Shown piece by piece: positions 30,340 through 40,400 of a stretch of 64,000 nucleotides of DNA. The position numbers and the translations under genes are program-made. Under the pieces are notes generated by a model that made no database searches, was not told the origin of the DNA, and saw only the letters and a program-made list of their open reading frames with translations. Within the stretch, counting starts at the first letter, position 1. Each line of letters starts with the position of its first letter. The DNA is from Struthio camelus. Its lineage: Eukaryota > Chordata > Aves > Struthioniformes > Struthionidae. The DNA is taken from contig NC_090964.1 of NCBI RefSeq assembly GCF_040807025.1, forward strand, positions 6,324,001 through 6,388,000, given 5' to 3'.

Positions 30340-30807
30340 CATTTCAAAGTAATTTCTTTATTTGTCAGGCATAGCATCACAAACCTCCAGGACATTCACA
30401 GAAGTAATTCAAAACTTCCTGAACAGACATTAACACAAGCTATATATGACTTTCACGCCATACTCACACTCTTTTGCCTTCTTCCCCAGCACCAAACAAT
30501 TCATCTCACCTACAACCAGAAAGATTCACAATGGCTTGCTTCATTTCTCTGGCTCCATTTCAGGTTAAGCACCACAGACAGGTTATCCAAACATTTAACA
30601 AGCATTCTCCTAGCTTGTGTAGACAACGTGCACTGGCACACTGATTTCAGGTGCTGTGCACCACGGCCCTTTGTTCCTACAGGCTTTCTCCACTATGTTC
30701 CTCAGAGCGTGGCTAAGCCGTGCAGGGTCAGCCCTGCTGAGCAGGCCCTGCTTCACTGTGCAACATTCAACAGTTAGCATGCCATGCAACCACCAGGGCC
30801 TTTTCTT
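30340..30807 (-). ncRNA. SNHG3: U17 host gene last exon (provisional)
   Basis: The acceptor TTTTCTGCTGTATCAG| starts the exon. AATAAAG at 30362-30356 is followed by cleavage near 30340. An alternative acceptor, TTTCTGGTTGTAG| (about 30516), would shorten it. Confidence 0.45.
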
Positions 30808-30994
30808 CTGATACAGCAGAAAACAGCAGGCCCCCAGAATGAGCACATGCTATTAGATAGCCAAATACAGACATCTTCTCCTTCCAGCCTACTCCAGTGT
30901 CTGCGGTCTCATTTTGATTCAACACTTTGCATGAATTGGACCTCATCTACTTCCTCTATTTTCTGGTTGGTAGAGGTGCTCTGAGCATACTCAC

Positions 30995-31052
30995 CATCCC
31001 ACTAGGCAGACAGGTTACTTTCTGCTGTTAGCATCTCACACTCAGTCAGGGT
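30995..31052 (-). ncRNA. SNHG3: U17 host gene exon 3
   Basis: The acceptor TTTTTTTAACATTGCAG|ACC and the near-perfect donor GATG|GTGAGTATG flank 58 nt. The exon could splice to the last host exon or on to RCC1. Confidence 0.65.
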
Positions 31053-31799
31053 CTGCAATGTTAAAAAAATTCAACAACAAAAAAAAAAGAATCTTAAAAC
31101 TTGGCAAGTCACATGGGTTTTTTGCTGTTTATGATCTGCCAGGAAGCACTTTTGTTCTCCCCCTTCTGTAAGGGGCACACAGGGTGCTACGATACTAGCA
31201 TATATTTTTTCAAGGGACCTCTATCTATTCTGTTAATCCATTCTGCTCATCCATTAAATACACCATTATCAGGTACAAGTACCAGGTATCAAGTACAGGA
31301 CAGTCACATGCTCCCAGTCCTAAGTAATTGTGGCCCGTGGCTTCTTTCAATGTAATCCCAATGCTCCAGTACCCAGATCAATGATCCACGTTGTTCTTCA
31401 CAGATGATGTTAAAGTCTGCTCTAGGACTGATTAACATGAGCACATGGGCGATTGCCCCAAGCTCACTAAATCCACAAGTACAATTCAACCATACTTCAG
31501 AAACGAATTTTTTTCTATTTTTTTCCTTAAGATTCAGAAGTTAACCTCTCTTTCCCCCCCAATCCATCTAAAGTCTTGTGACATCTCAGAAGTGGGGAAA
31601 TATCTAAAGCTAAGTTTTCGCTCTTAAATAGTGCCTACCAAGTCTATAATGGTATTCAATTACCTCAAGCTGTTGACCCAATTCATTTTGCGTAAGCCAG
31701 CTAAAGGAGTATAGTTCAAGCTTCTTTAGAGAACAAACTATTAAGAGAGCGGCATAACTACAAACACGGAACAATATTACATTACTAGTGCAACATTAC

Positions 31800-31846
31800 C
31801 TTGAAAAATCAACGCCCCATTCACTTCAAGCTTCTCAAGCTTACAA
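31800..31846 (-). ncRNA. SNHG3: U17 host gene exon 2
   Basis: The acceptor is TTTCTTTATTTCAG|TTGTAAGC and the donor TTCAAG|GTAATG, giving 47 nt. It lies 121 nt beyond the U17 3' end. Confidence 0.75.
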
Positions 31847-31967
31847 CTGAAATAAAGAAAACAATATTTTAAGTAACCGCTTGCAAATTAGACCTCATTC
31901 GCACTTCTCCCCAAAGCACGCGCAGCGGCTGCCCAACCCCAGCGCAAAGCTATCCCCGAGTTACAGT

Positions 31968-32173
31968 ATTTGTCTCCTGCATGGTTTATCTCCTCCGTCA
32001 CAGTCCGAGGACTCGGAGAAGCAGTAGGAATATGCAGGCTGCAGACCCGAGGCCCGGCTTCTTCTCCAACGTTGTGGAAAGGGACTGTACGTCACAGGCC
32101 CGAAGGCCTACGCTCCCCCGCGCCACACGGACAGAGCCGAGAGAGAGCTACTTCTCCGGATATCCACGTTGGG
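31968..32173 (-). ncRNA. SNORA73: U17 (E1/SNORA73) H/ACA snoRNA
   Basis: The minus strand begins CCCAACGTGGATA, has the diagnostic CCCTTTCCACAACGTTGG block in the middle and GCCTGCATATTCCTAC in the 3' part, and ends AACCATGCAGGAGACAAAT. Each of these matches vertebrate U17 as I recall it. The H box is AGAAGA (ANANNA) after the CAACGTTGG block. The ACA box is three bases from the 3' end. The length of 206 nt is the vertebrate norm. U17 guides no modification; it is needed for early cleavages that release 18S rRNA. It is excised from intron 1 of the host. The 5' base is uncertain by one or two. Confidence 0.95.
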
Positions 32174-32257
32174 TTTAGCTCCAGAGCGCCGCAGCCACCC
32201 TCAACCCCGGAGCCCAGGGCGCCCCCGCTGCCCCCTACCCCCGCGGCGACACCTCAC

Positions 32258-32289
32258 CTCCGCCCTCTCCGCTCGCCGCCCACAAAGAG
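32258..32289 (-). ncRNA. SNHG3: U17 host gene exon 1
   Basis: The predicted start is CTCTTTGTG, about 30 nt after TATAAA, followed by GGCGGCGAGCGGAG. The donor is GGAG|GTGAGG. A C followed by a pyrimidine run fits the TOP motif of snoRNA host genes. Confidence 0.7.
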
Positions 32290-32313
32290 ACCGAGGAGCT
32301 CCGCGCCGCGGAA

Positions 32314-32345
32314 TTTATAGGGCGGGGCGGGGCGGGGCTAGCGTT
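32314..32345 (-). promoter_or_regulatory. SNHG3: U17 host gene core promoter: TATA box and GC boxes
   Basis: The minus strand reads CCGCCCCGCCCCGCCCTATAAATTCC. The TATAAA at 32319-32314 lies 30 nt before the pyrimidine start at 32289, with three overlapping GC boxes just upstream. A CCAAT box (ATTGG on +, about 32400-32404) lies about 110 bp upstream of the TSS. Confidence 0.8.
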
Positions 32346-32347
32346 CC

Positions 32348-32695
32348 GCGCATGCGCCGCCGGCAGCAGCGCGAGGAGACTGCGCAGCTGCAGGTTTCGA
32401 TTGGGCAGCTGGTCCGGCGCGTGCGCAGTGTGGGGGAGGGGCCGGGAAGGGCCGCGCGTGCGCAGGGAGAGAGCGCGGGAAAAGGGAAAGGAGCTAACAG
32501 CGCGTGCGCAGTGGGAAGGCGCCGGGACGGGGCGGGGGACAGCGCGTGCGTAGCGGGAGGGCGCCGGAAAGGGGCGGGGGGACCGCGCATGCGCAGTGGG
32601 AGAGCGCCGGGAAAGGGTGGGGGGACGGCGCGTGCGCGGCGGGAGGGCGCCGGGAAAGGGTGGGGGGACGGCGCGTGCGCGGCGGGAGGGCGCAA
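32348..32695. repeat. 43-bp tandem repeat carrying NRF-1-like sites
   Basis: GCGC[AG]TGCGC-type cores occur at 32348, 32417, 32454, 32500, 32542 (last base changed), 32585, 32628 and 32671. The last five are spaced 42, 43, 43 and 43 bp and share GGGAGGGCGCCGGGAAAGGG spacers, so they form a true minisatellite. The core matches the NRF-1 consensus YGCGCAYGCGCR with G/A variants. The array lies directly upstream of the U17 host TATA box. Confidence 0.85.
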
Positions 32696-32886
32696 AAGGC
32701 CGAACCCGCAGCAAACGTCCCGGTTTTTTGTATTTCCCCCTAAAGCTGGCATCGCCAGCCGCTGCGGAGAGGAAGAGGAGTCCGAGCATTCCCTCCCCTT
32801 GCCCAGTCCCTTCCCAGAAAGTCCCTTTGAAACGCAGCTCTCCCCCTCCTCACACCATGAAGCCATAAAAATCAGTCTTTTTAAAA
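32696..32886. other. Gap between PHACTR4 3' end and the NRF-1 array
   Basis: About 190 bp of unremarkable sequence. It is the whole spacer between the PHACTR4 cleavage site and the repeated upstream region of the U17 host gene. Confidence 0.5.
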
Positions 32887-32904
32887 AACAAATCCTAAAA
32901 TACT

Positions 32905-32910
32905 TTTATT
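32905..32910 (-). terminator. PHACTR4: PHACTR4 poly(A) signal AATAAA
   Basis: The + strand TTTATT gives AATAAA on the minus strand, within ATTATTGAATAAAAG. No better signal lies between it and the stop codon. Confidence 0.6.
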
Positions 32911-32999
32911 CAATAATTAAAATCTGTTGAGGAGGAGAAGGATATACAACAATGCAATGATTTAGTCCACAGCCATACTGGGGGGAGGGGGGGAAGCCA

Positions 33000-33310
33000 T
33001 GAAGGAGGACGCACCCGCTGCCCAGCATGGCGGCAGCAGGGGACAAGGCCGCGCGGGCCGCCCTCGGCTCGGCCTCGCCCGGGAGCCGCAGCGAGCGGTG
33101 CCGACGGTCCGGGCGAGGGCAGGGGGACCCCGGCGCAGCAGCTCTCGGCACAGCAGGCCCCAGGGAGTGGGCGCAGAGCGGTGCCCAGGCCCGGCCTGCG
33201 GCGGCCCCTCACCCTGCGGTCGAGCGGTCTGTGAACAAGGCGAGTCCTCCCGCCCCGCTGCGCCGCCTCCCCTCTCCCCTTCCTTCAGGGCTGGTGGCAT
33301 CGCAGCCGCA
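33000..33310. other. CpG-rich block inside the PHACTR4 3' UTR
   Basis: A short CpG island in AT-rich UTR sequence. On the + strand an ATGGCGGCAGCAGG start at 33027 opens a 96-codon Ala/Arg/Gly-rich frame. I recognise no family. It may be an antisense promoter or a purely compositional island. Confidence 0.4.
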
Positions 33311-34458
33311 GGGCTAGGCTTTGCGCACCAGAATTAAAAATCCAAACACTCAGGAAGAACCGACAAGAAATCATTCTCCAAAGAGAACGAAGAGCTGTTT
33401 TAAGGTCACTTTTTAAACCTCTTCTCCCCCCCCCCCACCTTCCACCCACACAGTGAAGTTATCAAGTTTCCAGTAGGTTTTGCTGTTTTAAAAAAAAAAA
33501 AAGAGAGAAAAGGCAAGTTGCACCCTGATCTGTGAGAATTAAAACAAAAAAAATACAGAGGAAGCCACAATAAAAAGAACTAACTACTATCACAGCTTCC
33601 CCAAATTGACTGTTGCCTTTCTACAATGTTTTAAGTTCCTGGCTCTGTAATTTGTTAAACAAGCCTAAGTATCTCAAGGCAAGATCTGTTAACATCAGAG
33701 CAAGTGTGAGAGAGTGGAGAGGGAATGTTTTTATACATTTAAGGGTTTTTTTTTGTTGTGTGTGGGGGTTTTTGTTTTTGTTTTTTTTTAAACAAAAGAT
33801 GCAGCATATGTTAATATCTATACAATTCCCTTCCAGGACAACAAAACCATTGGTCAGTAGTGATTCAGGACATTACGTACATTACAGAGACAAGCAAAAC
33901 CAAAAAAAAAAAAAGAAGAGAGTCACATGTCAGTTGTCTGCCAGGTCAGCATCTGTGCAGGGTTTCTGTACACAGCTAATATACACACGTGCTTCCTGGC
34001 ACATCCGCTTCTCCATTCCTCAGCTCTCAAACACCAGAGCTGCCGGGTTTTTTTTTCCCCCCTCTCCTTGGTAAGGAGAAGGAAAACTAAGAAGTTCCAA
34101 TCATAAGGAGTATGTACAGCTGAGAACTGGGCCTGGCACAGTTGAGAAAGGGAGCTGGGGAAGGAACTGTTCATTCACATGTGCGTGGTCTCCCGGCAGG
34201 GATGCTGGTGCCAGGAGAGGCATATTGCTGAGCCGTGCGAGGTATAGTGTTCAGTTCCAGCCTGATGGCACTCGAGACGTGTTTGTTCCAGTGAAATGCT
34301 ACATTCAGACAGGACACCCCCCTTTGCCCCCGAGAGCCCTTTTCTAGGTGTTTTGAAGGCAAATCGTGGAAGAGTTGAGGTTCACCCTCACTGAATTGCC
34401 AGGAGATGGATGCTGAGAACTTTCAGTCCTCTCGGATCTCTTGCTCCCTCCCGGAAGA

Positions 34459-34474
34459 TTACGGTCGATGGTAC
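34459..34474 (-). CDS. PHACTR4: PHACTR4 last coding exon
   Basis: Sixteen coding bases, G-TAC-CAT-CGA-CCG-TAA, give the invariant Phactr C-terminus YHRP. The acceptor is GCGTTTAG|. Without this splice, reading would stop right after the previous exon, so the family tail confirms it. Confidence 0.9.
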
Positions 34475-37400
34475 CTAAACGCCCAGTGAAAAAGCCAAGT
34501 GTCACCCTTGGAACTTGGGGTAAATGGTTGCTGAAGTGTTACAGATGGACAACAAGAGTAAAGTGAGTTACATCTGAACTCTCAGCCCTCAGTTAAGCTG
34601 TTAACATCATAGGATTTCACCCCACCTTAGAAAGCTCCTCTGAGCCACAAACACACTCACCTTAGCCGCACAGGGCAACTTTCAGGGTAAAAAAAAGAAT
34701 CACTTGGGCCATGATCCACTAGTTACTTTGCGGATATACCAGAGCTAACTACCAAGGTGTTTGGTGACAGACACCTGCCAGCTGCAGTAGACCTCAGAGC
34801 ATCCTACAAAGAGCGGTCTAATGCTAACCCCATTTTCCAGGAGGCAAAGCTGAGAGGGAAAGCAAAATGCCTAAGGCTGTGGATTCTGCTGCCCATCTCC
34901 AGTCCCAGAACAGCACACTCCAGCTACAGTGGCTCCCAGTGGATCACAGTGGCTTCATCTACACCTCAGACCACCTCTGGTCACTTCTGAGACTACTGTA
35001 TCAGAGCCCCATTTCAGGGAGAAACCATCACCTACTTCACATCACTCTTCCAGTCACCCAGCAACACCCCAAGGTAGAAAGGGGCATGAAACCTGCAACT
35101 ATTGCACTGGTCATTTTTCTAAGGTTTTAAAGGTTGGCCTCTCAGCACTACCGCAGCAGCACTTGGTCTTGTTGCGCTCCCAACAAGAACAGCAGGAACT
35201 CTGAGCCCATGTACAGTGAGCGAGTAATGTATTCTCACTCACCGCGTGAACTGCTTGCTGTCCTCGTGGACTTCCATTTCACAGCTCTTAAATTCATTCA
35301 GTTCCTTCCGGATGGCAGCCTGCACAAAGAGGGAGAGATCTTTTTACCTCCCACTAAAGCACCCATCTCAAGTGAGCTTAGATGGGGTAAGAAGATGCTG
35401 TACTTCTACACCTGCTCAGGGCTGTTCCACGCCACCTTTCAGCGGTGAAGTGAAGGGTGACCGCAGTTTTGACAGGCAGGGCTGAGTCCCCCAGATCCTT
35501 TCAGTAGACAGAGGAGCTCAGAGTGCAGCAGCCTCCCCAGCTTCCTCAAGTCAGCCCACGCTAGACTGAGTTTAATCTGCCCTACCACTGCTACGCTGAG
35601 GGCTGGGCAGGTGGCTGGGGTGTGATAAGAACAGGGGATCTTCCCTGCCACCTTCTTGCCTGGGCCTGCCTCAGCCTGTGAGGAACTGCACTCCTCTGAC
35701 CAACACCCCATGCCTTCTATTCTTGTATCATTTGGGAACTGAGAGGCAGGCCACACTGTTTGGGCTCCACGTTGCTGTGGAGGGAGCAGGAAGCGGGGCT
35801 GGGTACAGTGCATGCGGGTGATGGGATACTGCTGGTGCTTGGTGGGGTGGCACAGCAAAGGGAAAGGTGCAGAGGTGAAGCAAGAAGAACAGAGCAAGTC
35901 TCCTTTGCTCATACCCTTTTTTGCATGCAACACTCCAGTCTAGCTCTCCTCCCCAGACCTGGGGACAGGACACTCCCTGTTACCTTGTCAGCTGGTGTTA
36001 GCTTTGTCCATGGCTTATCCGCTCGCCGGTCATAGTCTTGAGCATCTGTTACTTCCACATATTCATTAAATCTCAGGATCTTCCTGGCCTGCAGCTCTGC
36101 CACTGTAGGCCTTTGGCTAAGCTGAACACAAGTGAGCACATGAGTGAGTTTGTACTTTGTCCACAAAGTGGCTCAGGACTAAGTAGCCCAGGCAAAACAA
36201 AGCCCAGTTCCCTCATTGGGCCTGAATTGCAGGTACCGCTAGGTCCTGCTCACGAAGCAGCCTGCAAAGGAGTAAGCAAATCCTCTTACAATCTACCTCT
36301 TACAAATCCTCTTACAGTCCTCATTTGGACCACGGGGCTGGGCTAGGGCAGAACCACAGCTACATTCCAGAGAAGGAGGATGCCACCAAAGGGTTTGGGT
36401 ACAGCCACTGCAAGGGCAAGCCTTGTCTAACACCCCTGAGCCAAGCAAGCCCATTTTCTGCTTCAACAGTGGCAACACTCACACTCCACGTCCACAGGCC
36501 CTTGGGAAATTCTCCCCAGCAATGAGTAACACAGCTCAAACTCAGAAGGCCAGAATTAACTGCTGACTACGTCTGACACATAAGTGGGATCAACATATTA
36601 GAAAACAGGGTGGTATCTCAGTTTCAAGCCATGTTACGAAGGTGTTTGGTATAGATTTAGAGTCAGACTTCTAATGCCATGATTAAACATCCAATTAGAA
36701 GCAACTTGGACATAAGAGGTAAAACCACCTGTTGCTCAGCCCAGCTTCTCCCAAGCTGCTATTAGTTTGGAAATGGATTTTGGTGAGCCTGGGGTGGAAA
36801 AGTCATGGCCACTTTAGTACTCTGTTTGTTACATTACCACAGCCAGGCCAGCACCAACAAACTTTTCTAGTGGCAGGTGCCAAATTGCGTTGTCATATAG
36901 CTTGTTGCGCTTGATGCCGGCTCAGATCTGTCAGTACCAAACATGGCTGCAGTGCCAATGGCTCGCTGTTGCCGACAGATCAAGTTCCAAAGTCACTGCA
37001 GGCAGAGGGCACTAGGGACAATTATGCAATAGCCCCATGACTTCACCCACAGCAAGGTACCTACAGCATGCTCACAGACACCATCGTCCCCAACAGCTCT
37101 GCCAGATGGCAATCACAGCACGAAAGCCAGCAGTACCTTTCTGGTGAGTCTGCGCTTGATCTCTCGCTTCTCAGCTTGACGGTCAGCTTCATTTTTTGCT
37201 GCCAAGGGAAAAATAATCTTTCCTTTAAGCATCACGTATTTGGAAAGTGCTTTACAGATTTGACTAGAGAAAAATAGCGGCTGTATCAACAAACTAGCTA
37301 CACATCTGAAAGCTCACTTGGGTATGTCTGCACTTTCTTACAGGCAAAGAACACTAACTCAATACCCTTACTTACTGAACATCCCACTGAATGACAGTGG

Positions 37401-40400
37401 TAATATGGGCCTTAACACAGCATGAATGAGTCATTCTCTCCAGGCCTAGGTATATTCAAGATTAATGGTCCTAGGTATATTAAAGATTAATGGTCATATT
37501 GTCAAAATATATCCAAGCCACTTTGCAAACTGAGTACAGGCTTTTAAAAATGCTCCTCCCCAAAGCCATTATAGTAGTAGTTTTAAGAGAATAGCAGCAC
37601 AGATAAATATTTTAAGTGGAAGTTTCCAGAACTGACATTTCCCTTTCGTCGAGTTGTTTATTTAAATCTTTCGCAAGGCAAGGTATGACCAAGAGAAACG
37701 CCATTCACTGGACAATGAACCACTCCTTTCTGGATCATGCAGTACAATGCTGTAACGTCTGGACCACAAACAGAAGTCCAGCCCAACCAAACACACCTTT
37801 AATAGTCCTTGCTGTATAACTTCAGAGTGGGGTCTTAACCAGGCTCCAGTGTTTCCATACTTTCCCCAGAAGTGTCAGACAGGGGACAAGCAGTACTTCT
37901 ACATGATGCTGTGAACTATGTTTCTTGGTACTCTTTCTCTAGCTTCTACCTGAGAGCTCAGAAGCATGGCGGGGAGCATGGCTAACACAGGCAGTTTCCA
38001 AAGGCAAAGTACTAGGAAATTCAGTGGAATTGCCTTACTAAAATGTTATAACCAAAGCACAAACCACCATTGCTGCTATTGTGAGCCCCTGGAGTAAAAT
38101 GTTAAATGGGAAACAAGGCATCAACTATTTTGTTTCAATATTTAGGACCAATAAAGAAGCATTACTCACGCTGAAGTATGTTCCTCTGCTCCAGTTCTTC
38201 TGCTGTCGGTCTTTGACTCAGTCGCCTAAAAAGTGGGACAAGCATGTTACGTTTTACCTGGACATAGACAGGTAGGGGATGAAGAATACAACTGCTTGGT
38301 TTGAGTGCATCGGAGAACTCTCTACTCTCATCTCATTCACCAGTCGAGCTCGCTGCTATTCTGTTTTGGACTCTCCTCCACTCAAACAGCTGTTCACCCA
38401 CGGCCTCTCAACGGCTTGGGGCAACTTCTCAGGGAAGTCAAGCAGATAGCAGAGCCCAGGCTTCCAAGCACCCCAGCTTAATCCACCACCTAATGCAGTG
38501 AGACTCAGGCTGCATCTCTCCACATCTGTATAATGCCATCCACAGTTTACAGCAATAATGTTCCTTTAAGTCCTTTGAGATTTTTCTCCCTCAGTCCATT
38601 TAAGGACTGGGAACAGAAGCCTGCCACTGGATATTGTTCAACTCCAGGAAAAACTTCCCGTCTTTTTAATCGAGGAGGAAAAGCAACACTGAGCCTTTGT
38701 TTCCCACAGGCCTGATCTAGCAGCATTGCCCAGTCACTTGTCATGTTCTAGCACAGGCTGCTAGATGAGGCAACAGCTTTGTCCAATCCACCCTCAGGTT
38801 GTGCCAATGGCTCAAACAAAACTCTCCTCTCTTCTTTGTACCTGATCAGTGTCGTCCCGATCTGGTGCCGAATTTCATTCCACTCCTCCTTGCTCTTCCG
38901 AGGGAAGACAATCTTTTCCTCGTGGAGGGCAGTCGTGTTCCCCAGCTTCATAGCTAGCGTGTCTTTCCTCTTCACTTTGTTAGCCAGCGTGCCTGTGGGG
39001 AGGAAGAGCAATGGGATGTGACTGAAGACTGCAGTGCCCAAGCACAGCAGAATAAGCCACGTGCACCCTGGAGTCCTGCTCCCCCAGGGCTTGCTTTCCA
39101 AGCTAAGCACTGCAGCTCCTGAGCTAGCAGGAGCTAATCCCTACGGCAAGAGAAAGTTCCCCCGTGACGCCCACATGCTCGGCTAACGCTATCCCACCTG
39201 AAGGATGCGATAGCACAGGCTATTGCAGGAGCCATCTGCAACAGAAGGGTGGGGGGGAGAGTCTATCGCCTCAGAGGTACAGGTTTGGCTGCTAGAGCTT
39301 TTGCAAAAAGTAGCAAAAGAGGACACGTGGTACATCACAAAACCAACAATCAGCTGCTTTGAAGCCCTGTGTGAGCTAGCTCTTTGATCCAGATCTCAGT
39401 ACAGTCAGGCATAAATTCAGCAAAGAAAAAAGCCAGCTGCAATGTCAAGGCCTTACTGTTATGGCTTTCATCTTCTTCCTCATCCTCATCATCCTTGTAC
39501 AGGATGGGCCCCTCCGAGTCAGAGTCGCTCATCCCTTCATCTCCCTCCTGCTCCTCTGGCAGGGCCTGGGGCACCAGCTTTGGGATGACTGTGACACATG
39601 GCACGTCTCCAATATACACACGAGGGCCCGAACTCTGCTCCTCCTCCCGGTCATCTTCCTCCTCTTCCTCATCGTCTGGACTAACAAGAAGCACACTTTT
39701 AGATCTCTTCACGCATCCCACAGAGGCTGGAGCACAGCCCCATGGAAGGCGGGTCCTGGGGGGAGCCCAGAAACCAGAAATGCAAGAGCAGCCCTACCCT
39801 CAAAAGCCCCACGATCGGTGCACCATTCCCTCTTTCCAAAGGACACGGATGCTTTCTGGCTGAGGCAGTGCTGGGGCAGGTTGCTTGCAGAACCAAGCAG
39901 CCCTCTCACCACCCCACTCTGGGACCTTCCGATTCAACTACATTATAATACAAGCCAGTCCTTTTCCCACTTCTGTTTTGCAAAACAGGCTCTTAAGCAG
40001 GCCATGAATGGATGAAATCCAGGACCTTGTTTTGTCTTAGCGCAATTAAAGACAGGCCTAGCTTCCTAGTATCGGCTTGTATTAGTACTCCGGAGCAGGT
40101 TTTCCGCTGTAAGCAGTAAAATCCCAGAACCAGGGTTAATTTCCTGGCAAAGATGCACTAGGCCCTTAAGAGACTGGTACACAGATTCAGCAGACAGGCA
40201 AAATGTTTCTAGACTGTGGCAACAAGCAGCATAAAAAATAGCCCTGCCCATAAGTCCTTTTGACCATCAGAGCCTTTCTCCGATAAGCAAAACCACCACC
40301 AAAACATCAGAGCCCAGCGTGACCCCCACTGCTGCTGAACGCCACCACACACACACAGCAGGTACTCACACTTTCAGCATCTCAATGGTAACCGGCAGGG

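Larger units (their letters stand above)
30340..32289 (-). ncRNA. SNHG3: U17 snoRNA host gene (SNHG3/U17HG equivalent)
   Basis: A minus-strand non-coding spliced gene, inferred from a TATA box, a pyrimidine-start TSS and tiny exons with strong splice sites. The exons are 32289-32258 (32 nt), 31846-31800 (47 nt), 31052-30995 (58 nt) and a probable last exon, 30807 to about 30340, with AATAAA at 30362-30357. The exons have no conserved reading frame. Intron 1 holds a full U17 snoRNA 85 nt after the donor, a spacing normal for intron-processed snoRNAs. Human U17HG/SNHG3 has the same position between PHACTR4 and RCC1 and belongs to the 5'TOP class, whose spliced RNA is degraded while the snoRNA is kept. 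The last exon's boundary is the least certain part. Confidence 0.78.
32887..34458 (-). other. PHACTR4: PHACTR4 3' UTR (inferred)
   Basis: It runs from the TAA at 34459 to a minus-strand AATAAA at 32910-32905, with cleavage about 20 nt later. It is about 1.57 kb. It contains A-runs, T-runs and a CpG-rich block at 33000-33300 listed separately. Confidence 0.65.
34475..40369 (-). other. PHACTR4 3' introns (between exons 6 and 13)
   Basis: Seven GT-AG introns of 464-1015 bp. Apart from the MIR-like fragment at about 34.8 kb I see no RNA gene, mobile element or additional exon. Confidence 0.6.

Noticed and set aside
31380-31400. AACAACGTGGATCAT on the minus strand, like the start of U17
   Set aside because: Only about 11 bases match. 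The following sequence lacks CCCTTTCCACAACGTTGG and CCTGCATATTCC, and there is no ACA box at the expected distance.
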